This document shows, piece after piece, positions 6,938-15,493 of a stretch of DNA of 21,363 nt. Source of the DNA: Clostridiales bacterium (GTDB taxonomy: Bacteria > Bacillota > Clostridia > Oscillospirales > Oscillospiraceae). The position numbers were made by a program, and so were the translations under genes. Numbering within the stretch: the stretch's first letter is position 1; every line of letters starts with the position of its first letter. The notes beneath the pieces are model-generated. The model was not told where the DNA came from. It ran no database searches and saw only the letters and a program-made list of their open reading frames with translations. The stretch spans positions 1 through 21,363 of the forward strand of contig DYBL01000089.1 of assembly GCA_019418625.1 (NCBI GenBank), in the 5' to 3' direction.

Positions 6938-7870
6938 ATGGAGGAAGAAACATTGGATATGCTGGAATTTTTGCGGCAGGAGGGCGTCAGCGAGCGGATC
7001 ATTGAGGAGATCCGCCGCTTCCGCGCCCAGTGGCCCGCGGAGGACTCCTTGCAGCAGCGCGTGCCTGTCCCCCGTTATCTTTATTATGGAAAGGATGTGT
7101 GGGAGGAGGCGGCCACCGCTCTTTTGTGCGGGGAAAACCTGCTGCTGGTAGGCCCCAAGGCCACAGGCAAAAACGTGCTGGCAGAAAACCTGGCCGCCGC
7201 TTTCGGCCGTCCCAGCTGGGATGTGTCCTTCTACATCAATACCGACGCCGCCACCCTTTTGGGTACTGATACCTTTGCCAACGGCGCTGTGTCGCTGCGC
7301 AAAGGCCCCATTTACCGCTGCGCGGAGGAGGGCGGCTTCGGGATCCTGGACGAGATCAACATGGCCAAAAACGAGTCTCTGGCCGTGCTGCACGCCACGC
7401 TGGACTTCCGCCGTTCCATCGACATGCCCGGCTATGAGCGCATCCAGCTCCACGATGCCACCCGCTTCATCGCCACCATGAACTACGGCTACGCCGGCAC
7501 ACGGGAGCTCAACGAAGCCCTCTGCTCCCGCTTTGTAGTGCTGGATATGCCCGCCATCACGGAAGAGGGCCTTATCAAGCTGCTGCGGCGGGAATTTCCC
7601 CGTCTGAAGCAGGAGTACGCGGTGCAGCTGGCCGGCCTGTTTCAGGACATCCAGAAAAAGTGCGACGGCGGCGAGCTTTCCACCAAGCCGCTGGACCTGC
7701 GGGGTCTGGTGGCCTCTGTGCGGCTCATGCAGACGGGCCTGGAAGGCAACCGGGCACTGGAGCTGGGCCTTGTGAACAAGTCCTTTGACGACTTTGAAAA
7801 GCAGCTGGTGACGGATGTGATCCGTACCCGCCTGCCTGAAACCCTGACGACCGAGGATGTGTTTGCCTGA
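6938..7870 (+). CDS. MoxR-family AAA+ ATPase
   Basis: A 310-residue AAA+ ATPase of the MoxR/CobS/NorQ kind, which works with a VWA-domain partner as a chaperone or metal-insertion remodeller. Walker A is VGPKATGKN (71-79), ending in Asn where Ser/Thr is normal. Walker B is GILDEIN (135-141), with the family-typical DEIN. Sensor 1 is FIATMNYGYAGT (177-188), followed by the arginine finger region ALCSRF (194-199) and a helical lid to residue 310. Start choice is uncertain: ATG 6938 has no clear ribosome site, while GGAGGA (6940-6945) would serve TTG 6953 or ATG 6959, removing 5 or 7 residues; a GTG at 6911 is least likely. It follows the PLP decarboxylase by 43 bases, and its stop overlaps the start of the VWA gene, so the pair is translated together. 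Confidence 0.85.
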   Translation: MEEETLDMLEFLRQEGVSERIIEEIRRFRAQWPAEDSLQQRVPVPRYLYYGKDVWEEAATALLCGENLLLVGPKATGKNVLAENLAAAFGRPSWDVSFYINTDAATLLGTDTFANGAVSLRKGPIYRCAEEGGFGILDEINMAKNESLAVLHATLDFRRSIDMPGYERIQLHDATRFIATMNYGYAGTRELNEALCSRFVVLDMPAITEEGLIKLLRREFPRLKQEYAVQLAGLFQDIQKKCDGGELSTKPLDLRGLVASVRLMQTGLEGNRALELGLVNKSFDDFEKQLVTDVIRTRLPETLTTEDVFA

Positions 7871-9570
7871 TGGAGATTCAGGAAAGCGAGAAGCGCCGGG
7901 CGCGCAACCTCATCTGGAACGCCGCCGGAGAATATGGGTACGAACCGGATTTCAAGGCCTACGATGCCGCAGGGCAGGCAGATCTCTACTGGAACAGCAT
8001 CATCGGCGCCGCCCGGAAAGCCTACGGCGCCGATACGCTGGAAGCTCTGTTCCGGGCCATCCGGGGCAGTGCCCGGGAGTCTCTTTATGAGCAGCTTCTC
8101 TGGCTGGGTCTGGAAAACGCCGTGTACCAGCGGGAAGCCGCAGGACGCCCGGCTCTGCCGTCCCTGCGCCGGATCTATGCCCGGCAGGTGCTGGCCAACA
8201 ACCGGGGCGCCGCGACGCAGCTGGATGTGTTGGAGGACGCCCACTTCCGCCGGGCCCTGGGCCTGCCGGAGGAGCTGACTCCCTGGGACCGAAAGCTTCT
8301 GGACGCCCTGGAGTTCCCTGCCGACTGGGATGGGCAGACTCTGATGAAAAACGCCCTGGAGTTGCTGCACACCTGGTTTGGGTTTGTGCCCGGGCAGGAA
8401 CCGGCGGCCAAAAAGCCCCGGCGCCGCTTTTTGCTGTTCGGCCGCCGGGGCGACCTTGCCGCCCTGCCGGCGGTACGGAGCTTCGGCCGGGGATTTGGTG
8501 AGCACCTCTCCCAGGGCGGCGGCGAGAACGCCCAGCCCACAGCACGCCGTCTGACGGACAAAAACGCCGCCCAAACGGAAGAGGCTCTGCGCAAGTACAT
8601 CACCGCCTGCTTCGGCGCCTCGCTGTACAGCCCGGAGGATACCGCCCAGCGGGAGCGGGAGCTGTGTGCCGACAGCCACAAAGGCTGCCACCTCTACTAC
8701 GCGGCTGCCAGTACGGAGTTCGATCCCCGGCTGCGGGGCTACACGGCCGCCCAGCGACGTGCCGCCCTCAAGCAGATGGACGCCAACCGCGCCGCCTACG
8801 CATCCGACAGCCTCCGCCACCGCAACAGTATCCTTCGGCTCACCGCCCGCATCCGCAATGCGATGATGGCCTACTTGCAGCCTGAGGTAGTACGCACATC
8901 CTACGGTGCTCTGGACGGGAGCCGGGTCTGGCGGGGCGTCTATCTGGACGACGACAAGGTGTTCACCCACATCCAGCAATCCGATCCGGGGCAGCTGTGC
9001 GTGGATATTTTGCTGGACGCTTCCACCTCCCAGCTGCGGCGCCAGGAGATCGTGGCCGCCCAGGGGTACATGATCGCCGAAAGCCTCAACCGCTGCGGCA
9101 TCCCCGTGCGGGTGTCCTCTTATTGCTCCTTAAGCGGCTACACCATCCTCACCCGCTATCGGAATTACAATGAAGTAGACAAAAACGACAATATATTCAA
9201 CTATTTCACCACCGGGTGCAACCGGGACGGGTTGGCCATCCGGGCGATCTGCCGGGAAATGGAGGAAGCTCCCTGCGAGCACAGGATGCTGATCCTCCTC
9301 TCCGACGCCAAACCCAACGACGTGATCCAGATGGAGCAGTCGGGTCGGTACGTGGATTATGCCGGAGACAACAGTGTGCAGAACACCGCTGCGGAAGTCC
9401 GTACTCTGACCCGGCAGGACATTTCCGTCATCTGCGTATTTACCGGCGAGGATGACGACATCCCCGCCGCCCACACCATCTATGGACGGAACTTTGCCCG
9501 CATCCGTTCGCTGGACCAGTTTGCCGATACCGTGGGTACCCTGATCCAGAACCAGATCCGCAGCTTGTAA
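7870..9570 (+). CDS. VWA-domain protein, partner of the MoxR ATPase (CobT/NorD-like)
   Basis: A 566-residue cytosolic protein with a mostly helical N-terminal ~330 residues and a C-terminal VWA domain. The metal site is DASTS (383-387, the DxSxS MIDAS motif), followed by NRDGLAIRA (451-459) and the last MIDAS/strand element LLSDAKPND (476-484). NRDG and a KPND-like ending are hallmarks of CobT/NorD-type VWA proteins. The conserved lead-in GALDGSRVWRG (346-356) precedes the VWA domain, also as in NorD. A basic/charged stretch KKPRRR (181-186) and a Gly-rich linker separate two halves of the N-terminal region. ATG 7870 overlaps the MoxR stop (TGATG), a classic coupling signal. No signal peptide or membrane helix is seen. 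The target enzyme of the ATPase-VWA pair is not evident; the upstream decarboxylase is one candidate. No terminator follows the stop. Confidence 0.85.
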   Translation: MEIQESEKRRARNLIWNAAGEYGYEPDFKAYDAAGQADLYWNSIIGAARKAYGADTLEALFRAIRGSARESLYEQLLWLGLENAVYQREAAGRPALPSLRRIYARQVLANNRGAATQLDVLEDAHFRRALGLPEELTPWDRKLLDALEFPADWDGQTLMKNALELLHTWFGFVPGQEPAAKKPRRRFLLFGRRGDLAALPAVRSFGRGFGEHLSQGGGENAQPTARRLTDKNAAQTEEALRKYITACFGASLYSPEDTAQRERELCADSHKGCHLYYAAASTEFDPRLRGYTAAQRRAALKQMDANRAAYASDSLRHRNSILRLTARIRNAMMAYLQPEVVRTSYGALDGSRVWRGVYLDDDKVFTHIQQSDPGQLCVDILLDASTSQLRRQEIVAAQGYMIAESLNRCGIPVRVSSYCSLSGYTILTRYRNYNEVDKNDNIFNYFTTGCNRDGLAIRAICREMEEAPCEHRMLILLSDAKPNDVIQMEQSGRYVDYAGDNSVQNTAAEVRTLTRQDISVICVFTGEDDDIPAAHTIYGRNFARIRSLDQFADTVGTLIQNQIRSL

Positions 9571-9589
9571 AAATAGGAAATTTTTGATC

Positions 9590-9618
9590 TTGCACCCTCC
9601 GTTTTTGTGGACTATGAT
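9590..9618 (+). promoter_or_regulatory. Promoter of the macro-domain gene
   Basis: TTGCAC (9590-9595), a 17-bp spacer and TATGAT (9613-9618). The ribosome site AAAGGAGG (9624-9631) follows, 7 bases before ATG 9639. Confidence 0.65.
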
Positions 9619-9638
9619 CGAACAAAGGAGGCGAGACC

Positions 9639-10175
9639 ATGAACCGTTTTGAGATTCTCGTGGGAGACATCACCCAGTCCGACGCCGAAGCCATCGTCAA
9701 CGCCGCCAACACCACGCTGCTGGGCGGGTCCGGCGTAGACGGCGCCATCCACCGTGCCGCCGGGCCAGAGCTGCTGGAGGCCTGCCGTGCGCTCCATGGC
9801 TGCGAGACCGGCAAAGCCAAGCTGACACCGGGGTTCCGCCTTGCGGCGCACTATGTGATCCACACCCCCGGTCCCATCTGGCAGGGCGGCGGCATGGGCG
9901 AGCCTGCGCTGCTGGCCTCCTGCTATAAAAGCGCCCTGGAGGTGGCTGCTGTTCATGGCATCCGCACGGTGGACTTCCCCTCCATCTCTACGGGAGTCTA
10001 TGGCTATCCCCTGCCTCAGGCGTCTACCGTAGCCCTGAAAGCCATCATGGACTTTCTCCGCAGCCATGATCTGCCCCAGCGGGTGCGCATGGTCTGCCAT
10101 ACTGAGCGGGCCGCCGCCATCTACCGCCAGACCTGGAACCTCTGGTACGCGGAGGACAAGGACATGCGGCTGTGA
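9639..10175 (+). CDS. Macro-domain protein (O-acetyl-ADP-ribose deacetylase-like)
   Basis: A 178-residue single macro domain of the YmdB/MacroD type, which binds ADP-ribose and typically removes O-acetyl or mono-ADP-ribose groups. It starts with LVGDITQSDAEAIVNAAN (7-24), where Asp10, Asn21 and Asn24 contact the adenine and distal ribose. LLGGSGVDGAIHRAAG (27-42) is the glycine-rich catalytic loop with Asp34, and FPSISTGVYGYP (113-124) is the diphosphate loop. Length equals that of bacterial stand-alone macro proteins. It has its own promoter and a strong terminator, and no ADP-ribosyltransferase or sirtuin gene lies near it in the window. Cytosolic. The C-terminal tail after residue 165 is acidic/aromatic and not conserved as far as I can tell. 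Confidence 0.92.
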   Translation: MNRFEILVGDITQSDAEAIVNAANTTLLGGSGVDGAIHRAAGPELLEACRALHGCETGKAKLTPGFRLAAHYVIHTPGPIWQGGGMGEPALLASCYKSALEVAAVHGIRTVDFPSISTGVYGYPLPQASTVALKAIMDFLRSHDLPQRVRMVCHTERAAAIYRQTWNLWYAEDKDMRL

Positions 10176-10204
10176 GGAAAAAGCGGCAATAAATGAATCA
10201 CAGC

Positions 10205-10238
10205 ACAAGGCCGCGCCCGTTGGGCGCGGCCTTGTTTT
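10205..10238 (+). terminator. Terminator of the macro-domain gene
   Basis: A perfect 14-bp stem, ACAAGGCCGCGCCC (10205-10218) with GGGCGCGGCCTTGT (10222-10235), loop GTT, then TTT. Confidence 0.92.
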
Positions 10239-10271
10239 ATTCTGCGGCGTCGCGTGTATCTGGTAAGATAA

Positions 10272-10310
10272 ACAAGGCCCCCGGTGCATGGCACCGGGGG
10301 CTTTGTGTTT
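10272..10310. terminator. Second, bidirectional terminator; ends the GH20 gene
   Basis: GCCCCCGGTGC (10277-10287) pairs with GCACCGGGGGC (10291-10301), loop ATG. The stem extends outward through ACAA/TTGT with one G-T wobble. Read on the minus strand it ends in CTTGTTTATC, 30 bases after the GH20 stop codon; on the plus strand it ends in TTTGTGTTT as a back-up to the terminator 35 bases before. Confidence 0.88.
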
Positions 10311-10331
10311 GCATTTGGGAAAGAACTGTGC

Positions 10332-13300
10332 TCAGTTGCCGGAAGCGACTTTCAGCTCCGTGACGGAGAGGATGCCAGTGCTATTGTTGGTGATGGTCAC
10401 CATCTCACCGTCCATCTCCACCTTGTAGAACATATCCGTGCTGTACACAGTGTGCTCTTTGCTGTTAACTGTGCAGGTAACGGAGTCACCATAGAGCTTC
10501 TTCAAGCCGACCTGGACGTTCTTGCCGGTTACATTACCGACCTTGAACATCAGTTTCTCACCGGACGCCAGATACAGCTCGTTCTTGGGGCCGTTGTCCA
10601 GCAGATCCTGAGCCTGTTCAATTGCTGCAGCATCATACTCCACATCGCTCAGACCGCTCAGGATCAGCGCGGTGTAAATCTGACCCCTTGCTGCCTCTTT
10701 AATCTGCATCTTGTAGGAATCCACAGCAGAAGTTTCACTGGTTGCCTTCAGCTGCACCTTCAGCACGGCATCCCGCAGTTCCTGAATGGTGGGAGTGGCC
10801 TCGCTGTCCTTGGCATACACATCATCCGCACTGTCATCCATCGTACCGTGGACCCGGAAGCCATCCAGATACACCGGATCGACGCTTGTGTCCTTAGCCG
10901 AACGCTTTACATGGGTGATGGTGACGGTATAGTTCGCATAGGGCAGGCTATCCAGGCTGACGATGGGGATGCTGTTGGCCGTAACCTCCTGATGCGCCGC
11001 ATTGGTCACAGCCGCTCCGCCACCGGCCTTCATAACGGTATCCACCACCAAGGTCTTCTTCACTGTTCCGGCATCACTCTCCACCTGGACCATGACCACG
11101 CCGGTATTGGGCGCGCACTTAGCGTAGATATCCACGCCGGTGCCGGTAAAGGTGAAGGTGGCGGTGTCATCGACGTTCTTGCTCTCCGCAACGGACTCAG
11201 AAGCATTGTTGTAAGCGGGATCGTAGCCGTAGGGGTTCTTGGCCTCACCAGCCACCTCCGCCGCCTGGGTCATGCCATTGCCGGTGTAGTTGGTCGCACC
11301 AGTCCAGCTATTGTCATAATCAGCAAAGCCCTGCTCATAGTACACGGTGGTGGCGGGATAGAGATAGATGATGTGGGTAATCTCAGTAGGATTTTCTTCT
11401 TTATCTGTACCCTTTAACGTCAATCTGATCGTATCCATGCCAGTCAGGACCTCAGTGGGTGTGTAGGTCACGACGCCTCCCAACGTTACCGCGGTATCAC
11501 CATAGGTCGCCTTACTCACCGTGGCACTGGTCCAGTCGCCGCTGACGCCGATATCTTCGGGTTTGATCGTCAGAGGCAGGCCAAAGTCCACTACAAAGCT
11601 ATGGGTATTGTTAAAGGTATAGTAGAGGTAGACATCCTTGCCGTCATCGCTGCGCACGGCATTCACACACTTATACTCACTGTAGCGGTACTCTGCGCCG
11701 ATTTCCGTCAGCTCGGAGAGATTCGCAGTTACAGTCTGTGAAATACCTTTGATATTCTCAACCTTGTTGTTGATCAGCGTACCATCCTGGAGGGCAAATC
11801 CCTCATCAAACACAGTTCCCTTTACAACGTTGATATTATAAGAGTAGAACTCTTCATTACCAGCCGTCTGGTCCATATAGTGTACGGTCAGAGAATCCTC
11901 GGTAACGGGTGCCTTCACATAGACCTTGATAAGGATGGCCTCATAATTTTCATCCCACATCAGGTTCTGATAGATGCCGCTTCGGTTGGGGTTGTTGGCG
12001 TCGTTGTGGATCACATAGGAGTCCACAGGATCGCCCCCGTAGACCGTCACGGCATTTTTGTCCCAGGTAAAGGAGTTGACTGTATAGGAACCCCAGGTAT
12101 CGCCAGAACCTCTCATGGAACCGGTCTCCGCCTCGACCTTCCAGATCTGATATCCTTCCAGACCGCTCAGATTCAGCGTGCCGATACCGCGGCCGGTAGC
12201 CCAATAACCGTAGGCAATGGTACGGCTCTTCAAATCGGCAGCAGTGGTGCTCTTGGGGTTGGTGGTGCCGTCCTCATAGATGACCTGGACGGAGACCGTG
12301 CAGACTGCGCCGGGTTCCAGATAGTCACCAGAGGTAGAGCCGTCGCCCTTCTTGCCCCAGTCGGCGGCGGTAACGTTCAACTCATCCGCCACGGGCAGGA
12401 TCTCCAGGTAATAGGCCACCAGCTGGTGCTTGGACTCTACGTTGACCCAATCGCCATCCTCGGTATAGACAGACCACTGGCCGTCCCAATAGCGGATCTT
12501 GGTAAAGCCCGTACCGTTGTAGGTCTCGTCATCGCCGGCCTTTTCCGTCTGCCCTTCCGTGCCGCTGGTACTGTTGTTCCGCTTTGTCATATCCAACAAG
12601 CGGCAGCGCCAATACTGGAGCATACGGTTCTCTTTGATGGTATTCGTTGGAGCAAGATCTGTGACGTCTACGCCCTCAGCGCTGTATACGTCAATAGCAG
12701 CCACAGACCTGTGGTTTTCACCGCCACTCGTAGGCCGTCCATTGGTGATCCAGTACTGCAGTTCCAGCGGATCGACGTTGGCAAGATCCTCAGGCTGTAC
12801 CGTAACCTCATACTGATAGATGCCACCAACGGTAACCGTGGTCGTACCCTCGGTCAGACCTTCGAAAGTAATGGTGGCTGTATAGGTATCCTCACCGTCA
12901 GGAAGGTCAGTCGATACCACCGGGTAGAGGGTCAGGCTAGTCGCATTGTTTTTCTGCTGTGTAACACTCCAGCTACCTTTTTCATAGCGCAGGTAATAAT
13001 AAGTAGTACTACCAAACCATCCATTTACCGTATAGTAAAAATGCTGTCCATCATAGCTCCACTCAGCATTGTCATTAGTCAAAGCCAGCGAATACCAGCC
13101 CCAACTCTCAGTAAGTCCCAGGGAAATATTTCCGTCGCTGTTGGTAATCGTATACTTGCCACCATAGTTACTTACCGTCCAAACACAGTCAGGATTGCTA
13201 ATCACTGTACCAGCACTCGTGCTGCTCAGCATACTATTCCCAACGCCGCTCGAACCTCTATTAATCGCGTTATTGCCGCTGGCGATGACATAGCAGCCGT

Positions 13301-15425
13301 CCGTAAGCGTGTTGCCGCTGACCGGCTCGCCCAGCGTATCCAAGGTACCGCCATCCTCGCCCTTCACAAGCGTGTTCTTTACGGTCACGTTCACCACACC
13401 GGGATCCGCAACATCTACGCCCTTCAGCTCACTGGCCAGGCCAGAGATGGTGTCCGTGGTAGTACCGCCCACATAAAGCGTAACGGGACCCTGATCGATG
13501 ATCTCCCGGGGCGTCAGCTGCATGATGCCGCCAACGCTGAAGTGAGGCATCACAAAGGTGTAAGTACCGTCGCGATAGGTACCCGGAATCTTCTTGATGG
13601 AGCCGTCCGTTTCCTGGACAAAGCCGCTCAGCTGATCCACATTCCAGCCATCGGGCACCAACAATGTTACCTGAGCCTTACCCTGGTACGGCCCCTCTCC
13701 CACATAGGGCTGAATGTCATAAGCCATATAAAGCTCTGCCGCTTCACCGTTCAGTTCCAGGGTCATAGGCATGTCAAATGGCGTCACTGTGACGCTGGTA
13801 AGACCGGGGGCCGTGACAGAAATGCTGTAATCCGGCTCGTTTGTCTCCGGGTTTACAGGATATACTGTATTGCCTTCATAGGTATCCTGAGGCAGCCTGG
13901 CGCCAAAGGCCGCCAGCGCGTCGGCGGATTTCTCGATAACAGTAGCCGCATCCTCTGCATCGGGATCATCGCACCAGATGCAGAACATGGCGCCCGATGC
14001 ATCAGAGAGCACACTGTTGCCGGGGAAGTTCGTATAATCAAACTCCGACGCCTTTTCCGCCGTGCACTGATTCTTGCCCAGCACCCAGTAATAGTCGCCG
14101 TGGGTGTTGATCATCTCATGGCCTTGGCCATTGATAGTATACGCAGAGGCTACATTGTAGCCGCCCCAGCCAGAAGACCAGTAGCACACCTGGATAGCGC
14201 TGTTCACCGCATAGCTGGTATCATTGTGATAGTAAATGCCGTCGTTGAAGGCACGGGGAGTCATGCCCCGGTTAATGACCACCTGGGCCGCTGCATTGAG
14301 GTAATTTACAAAGTCCTCATAGCCTCCGTTGTTGTACAGCTTTTCAAATCCCATCGTGCCGGCTTCATTGGCGTACTCATCGGCACCGATGTTGAAAAAC
14401 TTACAGCCCTCCCGGTCAAAATAGGAAGCGTACTCTTCCACAATGGCCAGCGCAAAGGCCACAGCCTCGGGATCTGTCAGATCAATAGAGCTCTCGGAAT
14501 AGGCCAGTTCGGGGAACGCATCCAAAATGGCCCCCATGTGGCCGGGGGTATTGATGCAGGGAACGATCTCCACGCCCTTTTCCTTGGCGTAGTCGATCAG
14601 GTTGCTCATCTCGTCCTGAGTCAGGTATCCGTCCGCACTCAGGGCATTGGTAAGATCGTACTTACTGCCAGTGGATGTAGTGATGGTCATATCACCCAGC
14701 GCGAAACGGAAGCCCTCGTTGTCAGACAGATACAGCTCCAGCTGATTGTAGCCGGCGGCAGCCGCATTGTCGATGAGGGTCTTGATCTCATCGGAAGTAA
14801 AATACTTGCGGCCGGCATCCAGGTGCACCACCTTGTAGAAGCCGTCGTCGCTGGTGTCCCGGGGATCTCTCTTATCCCCGACATTCAGCACAGAAGCCAG
14901 TTCCTCCGCCCGGGCCTGCTCCGCGGCCAGACGCTCCTCCTCCAGGCGGGCAGCCTCTTCCGCGGCAGCCTGCGCAGCGGCTTCTTCCTCTGCCTTCTTT
15001 GCGGCCTCTTCCGCCGCGATCTCTTCCGGCGTCTTCTCGCCCGGAATGGGCTTGAGGATATTATCGATCACATCCTTGATTTCATCCAGGATGGAGCTGT
15101 CCTCGCCGGTGGTGTCACCGGTCCCGGTGCCGGTGGTGTCGCCGCCCTCAGTGCTGCCGCCCTCGGCGCCGGTGGTGTCGCCGGTCCCGGTGCTGCCGCC
15201 CTCGGCGCCGGTGGTGTCGCCGGTCCCGGCGCTGCCGCCCTCGGCGCCGGTGGTGTCGCCGGTCCCGGTGCTGCCGCCCTCGGTGCCGGTCACACCCTCA
15301 GTGGTCTCCGTGCCTGTTGAGGCCGTCGGCTCCTGGGCCAGGGCCACAGTGGGCATGAGGCTCAGGATCAGACAGAAGACCAGTACCAGGGACAGGCCCT
15401 TTTTCAGTCCATGTCTTTTCAGCAT
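10332..15425 (-). CDS. Secreted multidomain GH20 hexosaminidase / lacto-N-biosidase-like protein
   Basis: A 1697-residue exported enzyme expected to cut terminal N-acetylhexosamine or lacto-N-biose units from host or dietary glycans. A signal peptide spans residues 1-30 (KRHGLKK, a hydrophobic core, then VALA|Q). Next come a Thr/Gly/Asp/Glu-rich repeat stalk (36-108) and an Ala/Glu/Lys coiled-coil-like helix (133-178). The GH20 barrel runs about 195-510: LDAGRKYFTSDEI (202-214), YLSDNEGFRF, INTPGHMGAI, and the catalytic Asp349-Glu350 pair in FFNIGADEY; GADE rather than GGDE recalls lacto-N-biosidases. Several beta-rich modules follow, including an AT-richer one (~707-838) and a jelly-roll-like one (~1360-1530), then a final module ending in STGILSVTELKVASGN. 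No LPXTG motif or SLH repeat is present, so retention at the cell surface is unexplained. The ribosome site AGGAGG (15436-15441) supports ATG 15425. It lies downstream of the radical SAM gene in the same direction. Confidence 0.85.
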   Translation of the reverse strand: MLKRHGLKKGLSLVLVFCLILSLMPTVALAQEPTASTGTETTEGVTGTEGGSTGTGDTTGAEGGSAGTGDTTGAEGGSTGTGDTTGAEGGSTEGGDTTGTGTGDTTGEDSSILDEIKDVIDNILKPIPGEKTPEEIAAEEAAKKAEEEAAAQAAAEEAARLEEERLAAEQARAEELASVLNVGDKRDPRDTSDDGFYKVVHLDAGRKYFTSDEIKTLIDNAAAAGYNQLELYLSDNEGFRFALGDMTITTSTGSKYDLTNALSADGYLTQDEMSNLIDYAKEKGVEIVPCINTPGHMGAILDAFPELAYSESSIDLTDPEAVAFALAIVEEYASYFDREGCKFFNIGADEYANEAGTMGFEKLYNNGGYEDFVNYLNAAAQVVINRGMTPRAFNDGIYYHNDTSYAVNSAIQVCYWSSGWGGYNVASAYTINGQGHEMINTHGDYYWVLGKNQCTAEKASEFDYTNFPGNSVLSDASGAMFCIWCDDPDAEDAATVIEKSADALAAFGARLPQDTYEGNTVYPVNPETNEPDYSISVTAPGLTSVTVTPFDMPMTLELNGEAAELYMAYDIQPYVGEGPYQGKAQVTLLVPDGWNVDQLSGFVQETDGSIKKIPGTYRDGTYTFVMPHFSVGGIMQLTPREIIDQGPVTLYVGGTTTDTISGLASELKGVDVADPGVVNVTVKNTLVKGEDGGTLDTLGEPVSGNTLTDGCYVIASGNNAINRGSSGVGNSMLSSTSAGTVISNPDCVWTVSNYGGKYTITNSDGNISLGLTESWGWYSLALTNDNAEWSYDGQHFYYTVNGWFGSTTYYYLRYEKGSWSVTQQKNNATSLTLYPVVSTDLPDGEDTYTATITFEGLTEGTTTVTVGGIYQYEVTVQPEDLANVDPLELQYWITNGRPTSGGENHRSVAAIDVYSAEGVDVTDLAPTNTIKENRMLQYWRCRLLDMTKRNNSTSGTEGQTEKAGDDETYNGTGFTKIRYWDGQWSVYTEDGDWVNVESKHQLVAYYLEILPVADELNVTAADWGKKGDGSTSGDYLEPGAVCTVSVQVIYEDGTTNPKSTTAADLKSRTIAYGYWATGRGIGTLNLSGLEGYQIWKVEAETGSMRGSGDTWGSYTVNSFTWDKNAVTVYGGDPVDSYVIHNDANNPNRSGIYQNLMWDENYEAILIKVYVKAPVTEDSLTVHYMDQTAGNEEFYSYNINVVKGTVFDEGFALQDGTLINNKVENIKGISQTVTANLSELTEIGAEYRYSEYKCVNAVRSDDGKDVYLYYTFNNTHSFVVDFGLPLTIKPEDIGVSGDWTSATVSKATYGDTAVTLGGVVTYTPTEVLTGMDTIRLTLKGTDKEENPTEITHIIYLYPATTVYYEQGFADYDNSWTGATNYTGNGMTQAAEVAGEAKNPYGYDPAYNNASESVAESKNVDDTATFTFTGTGVDIYAKCAPNTGVVMVQVESDAGTVKKTLVVDTVMKAGGGAAVTNAAHQEVTANSIPIVSLDSLPYANYTVTITHVKRSAKDTSVDPVYLDGFRVHGTMDDSADDVYAKDSEATPTIQELRDAVLKVQLKATSETSAVDSYKMQIKEAARGQIYTALILSGLSDVEYDAAAIEQAQDLLDNGPKNELYLASGEKLMFKVGNVTGKNVQVGLKKLYGDSVTCTVNSKEHTVYSTDMFYKVEMDGEMVTITNNSTGILSVTELKVASGN
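15153..15269 (-). repeat. Three tandem 39-bp coding repeats
   Basis: Three near-identical 13-residue units TGTGDTTGAEGGS (the middle one starts with Ala) occupy residues 53-91 of the GH20 protein, with degenerate copies on both sides (about 15105-15290 in all). The DNA copies are nearly identical, so copy number may vary between strains. The protein role is a flexible, probably non-folded stalk. Confidence 0.88.
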
Positions 15426-15463
15426 ATTTTCTCAACCTCCTCGGTTTTTTCATCTATCTCAAT

Positions 15464-15480
15464 GCAAATCTCCGATTTGC
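15464..15480. repeat. 7-bp inverted repeat between the radical SAM and GH20 genes
   Basis: GCAAATC-TCC-GATTTGC is a perfect 7-bp dyad with a 3-base loop, in the 68-base gap between the radical SAM stop and the GH20 start. It has no T-run on the minus strand, so it is not a clear terminator; it could be an operator, a processing hairpin or a weak pause. No convincing promoter was found in this gap. Confidence 0.5.
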
Positions 15481-15493
15481 AGGGTAAGGGATT

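Noticed and set aside
11880..15320. Plus-strand open frame of 1146 codons opposite the GH20 gene
   Set aside because: It is an antisense shadow: GC-rich third positions of the real gene remove stop codons. Its protein is His/Gly/Ala/Val-rich without recognisable domains, and the opposite frame has a signal peptide, a GH20 site and a ribosome site.
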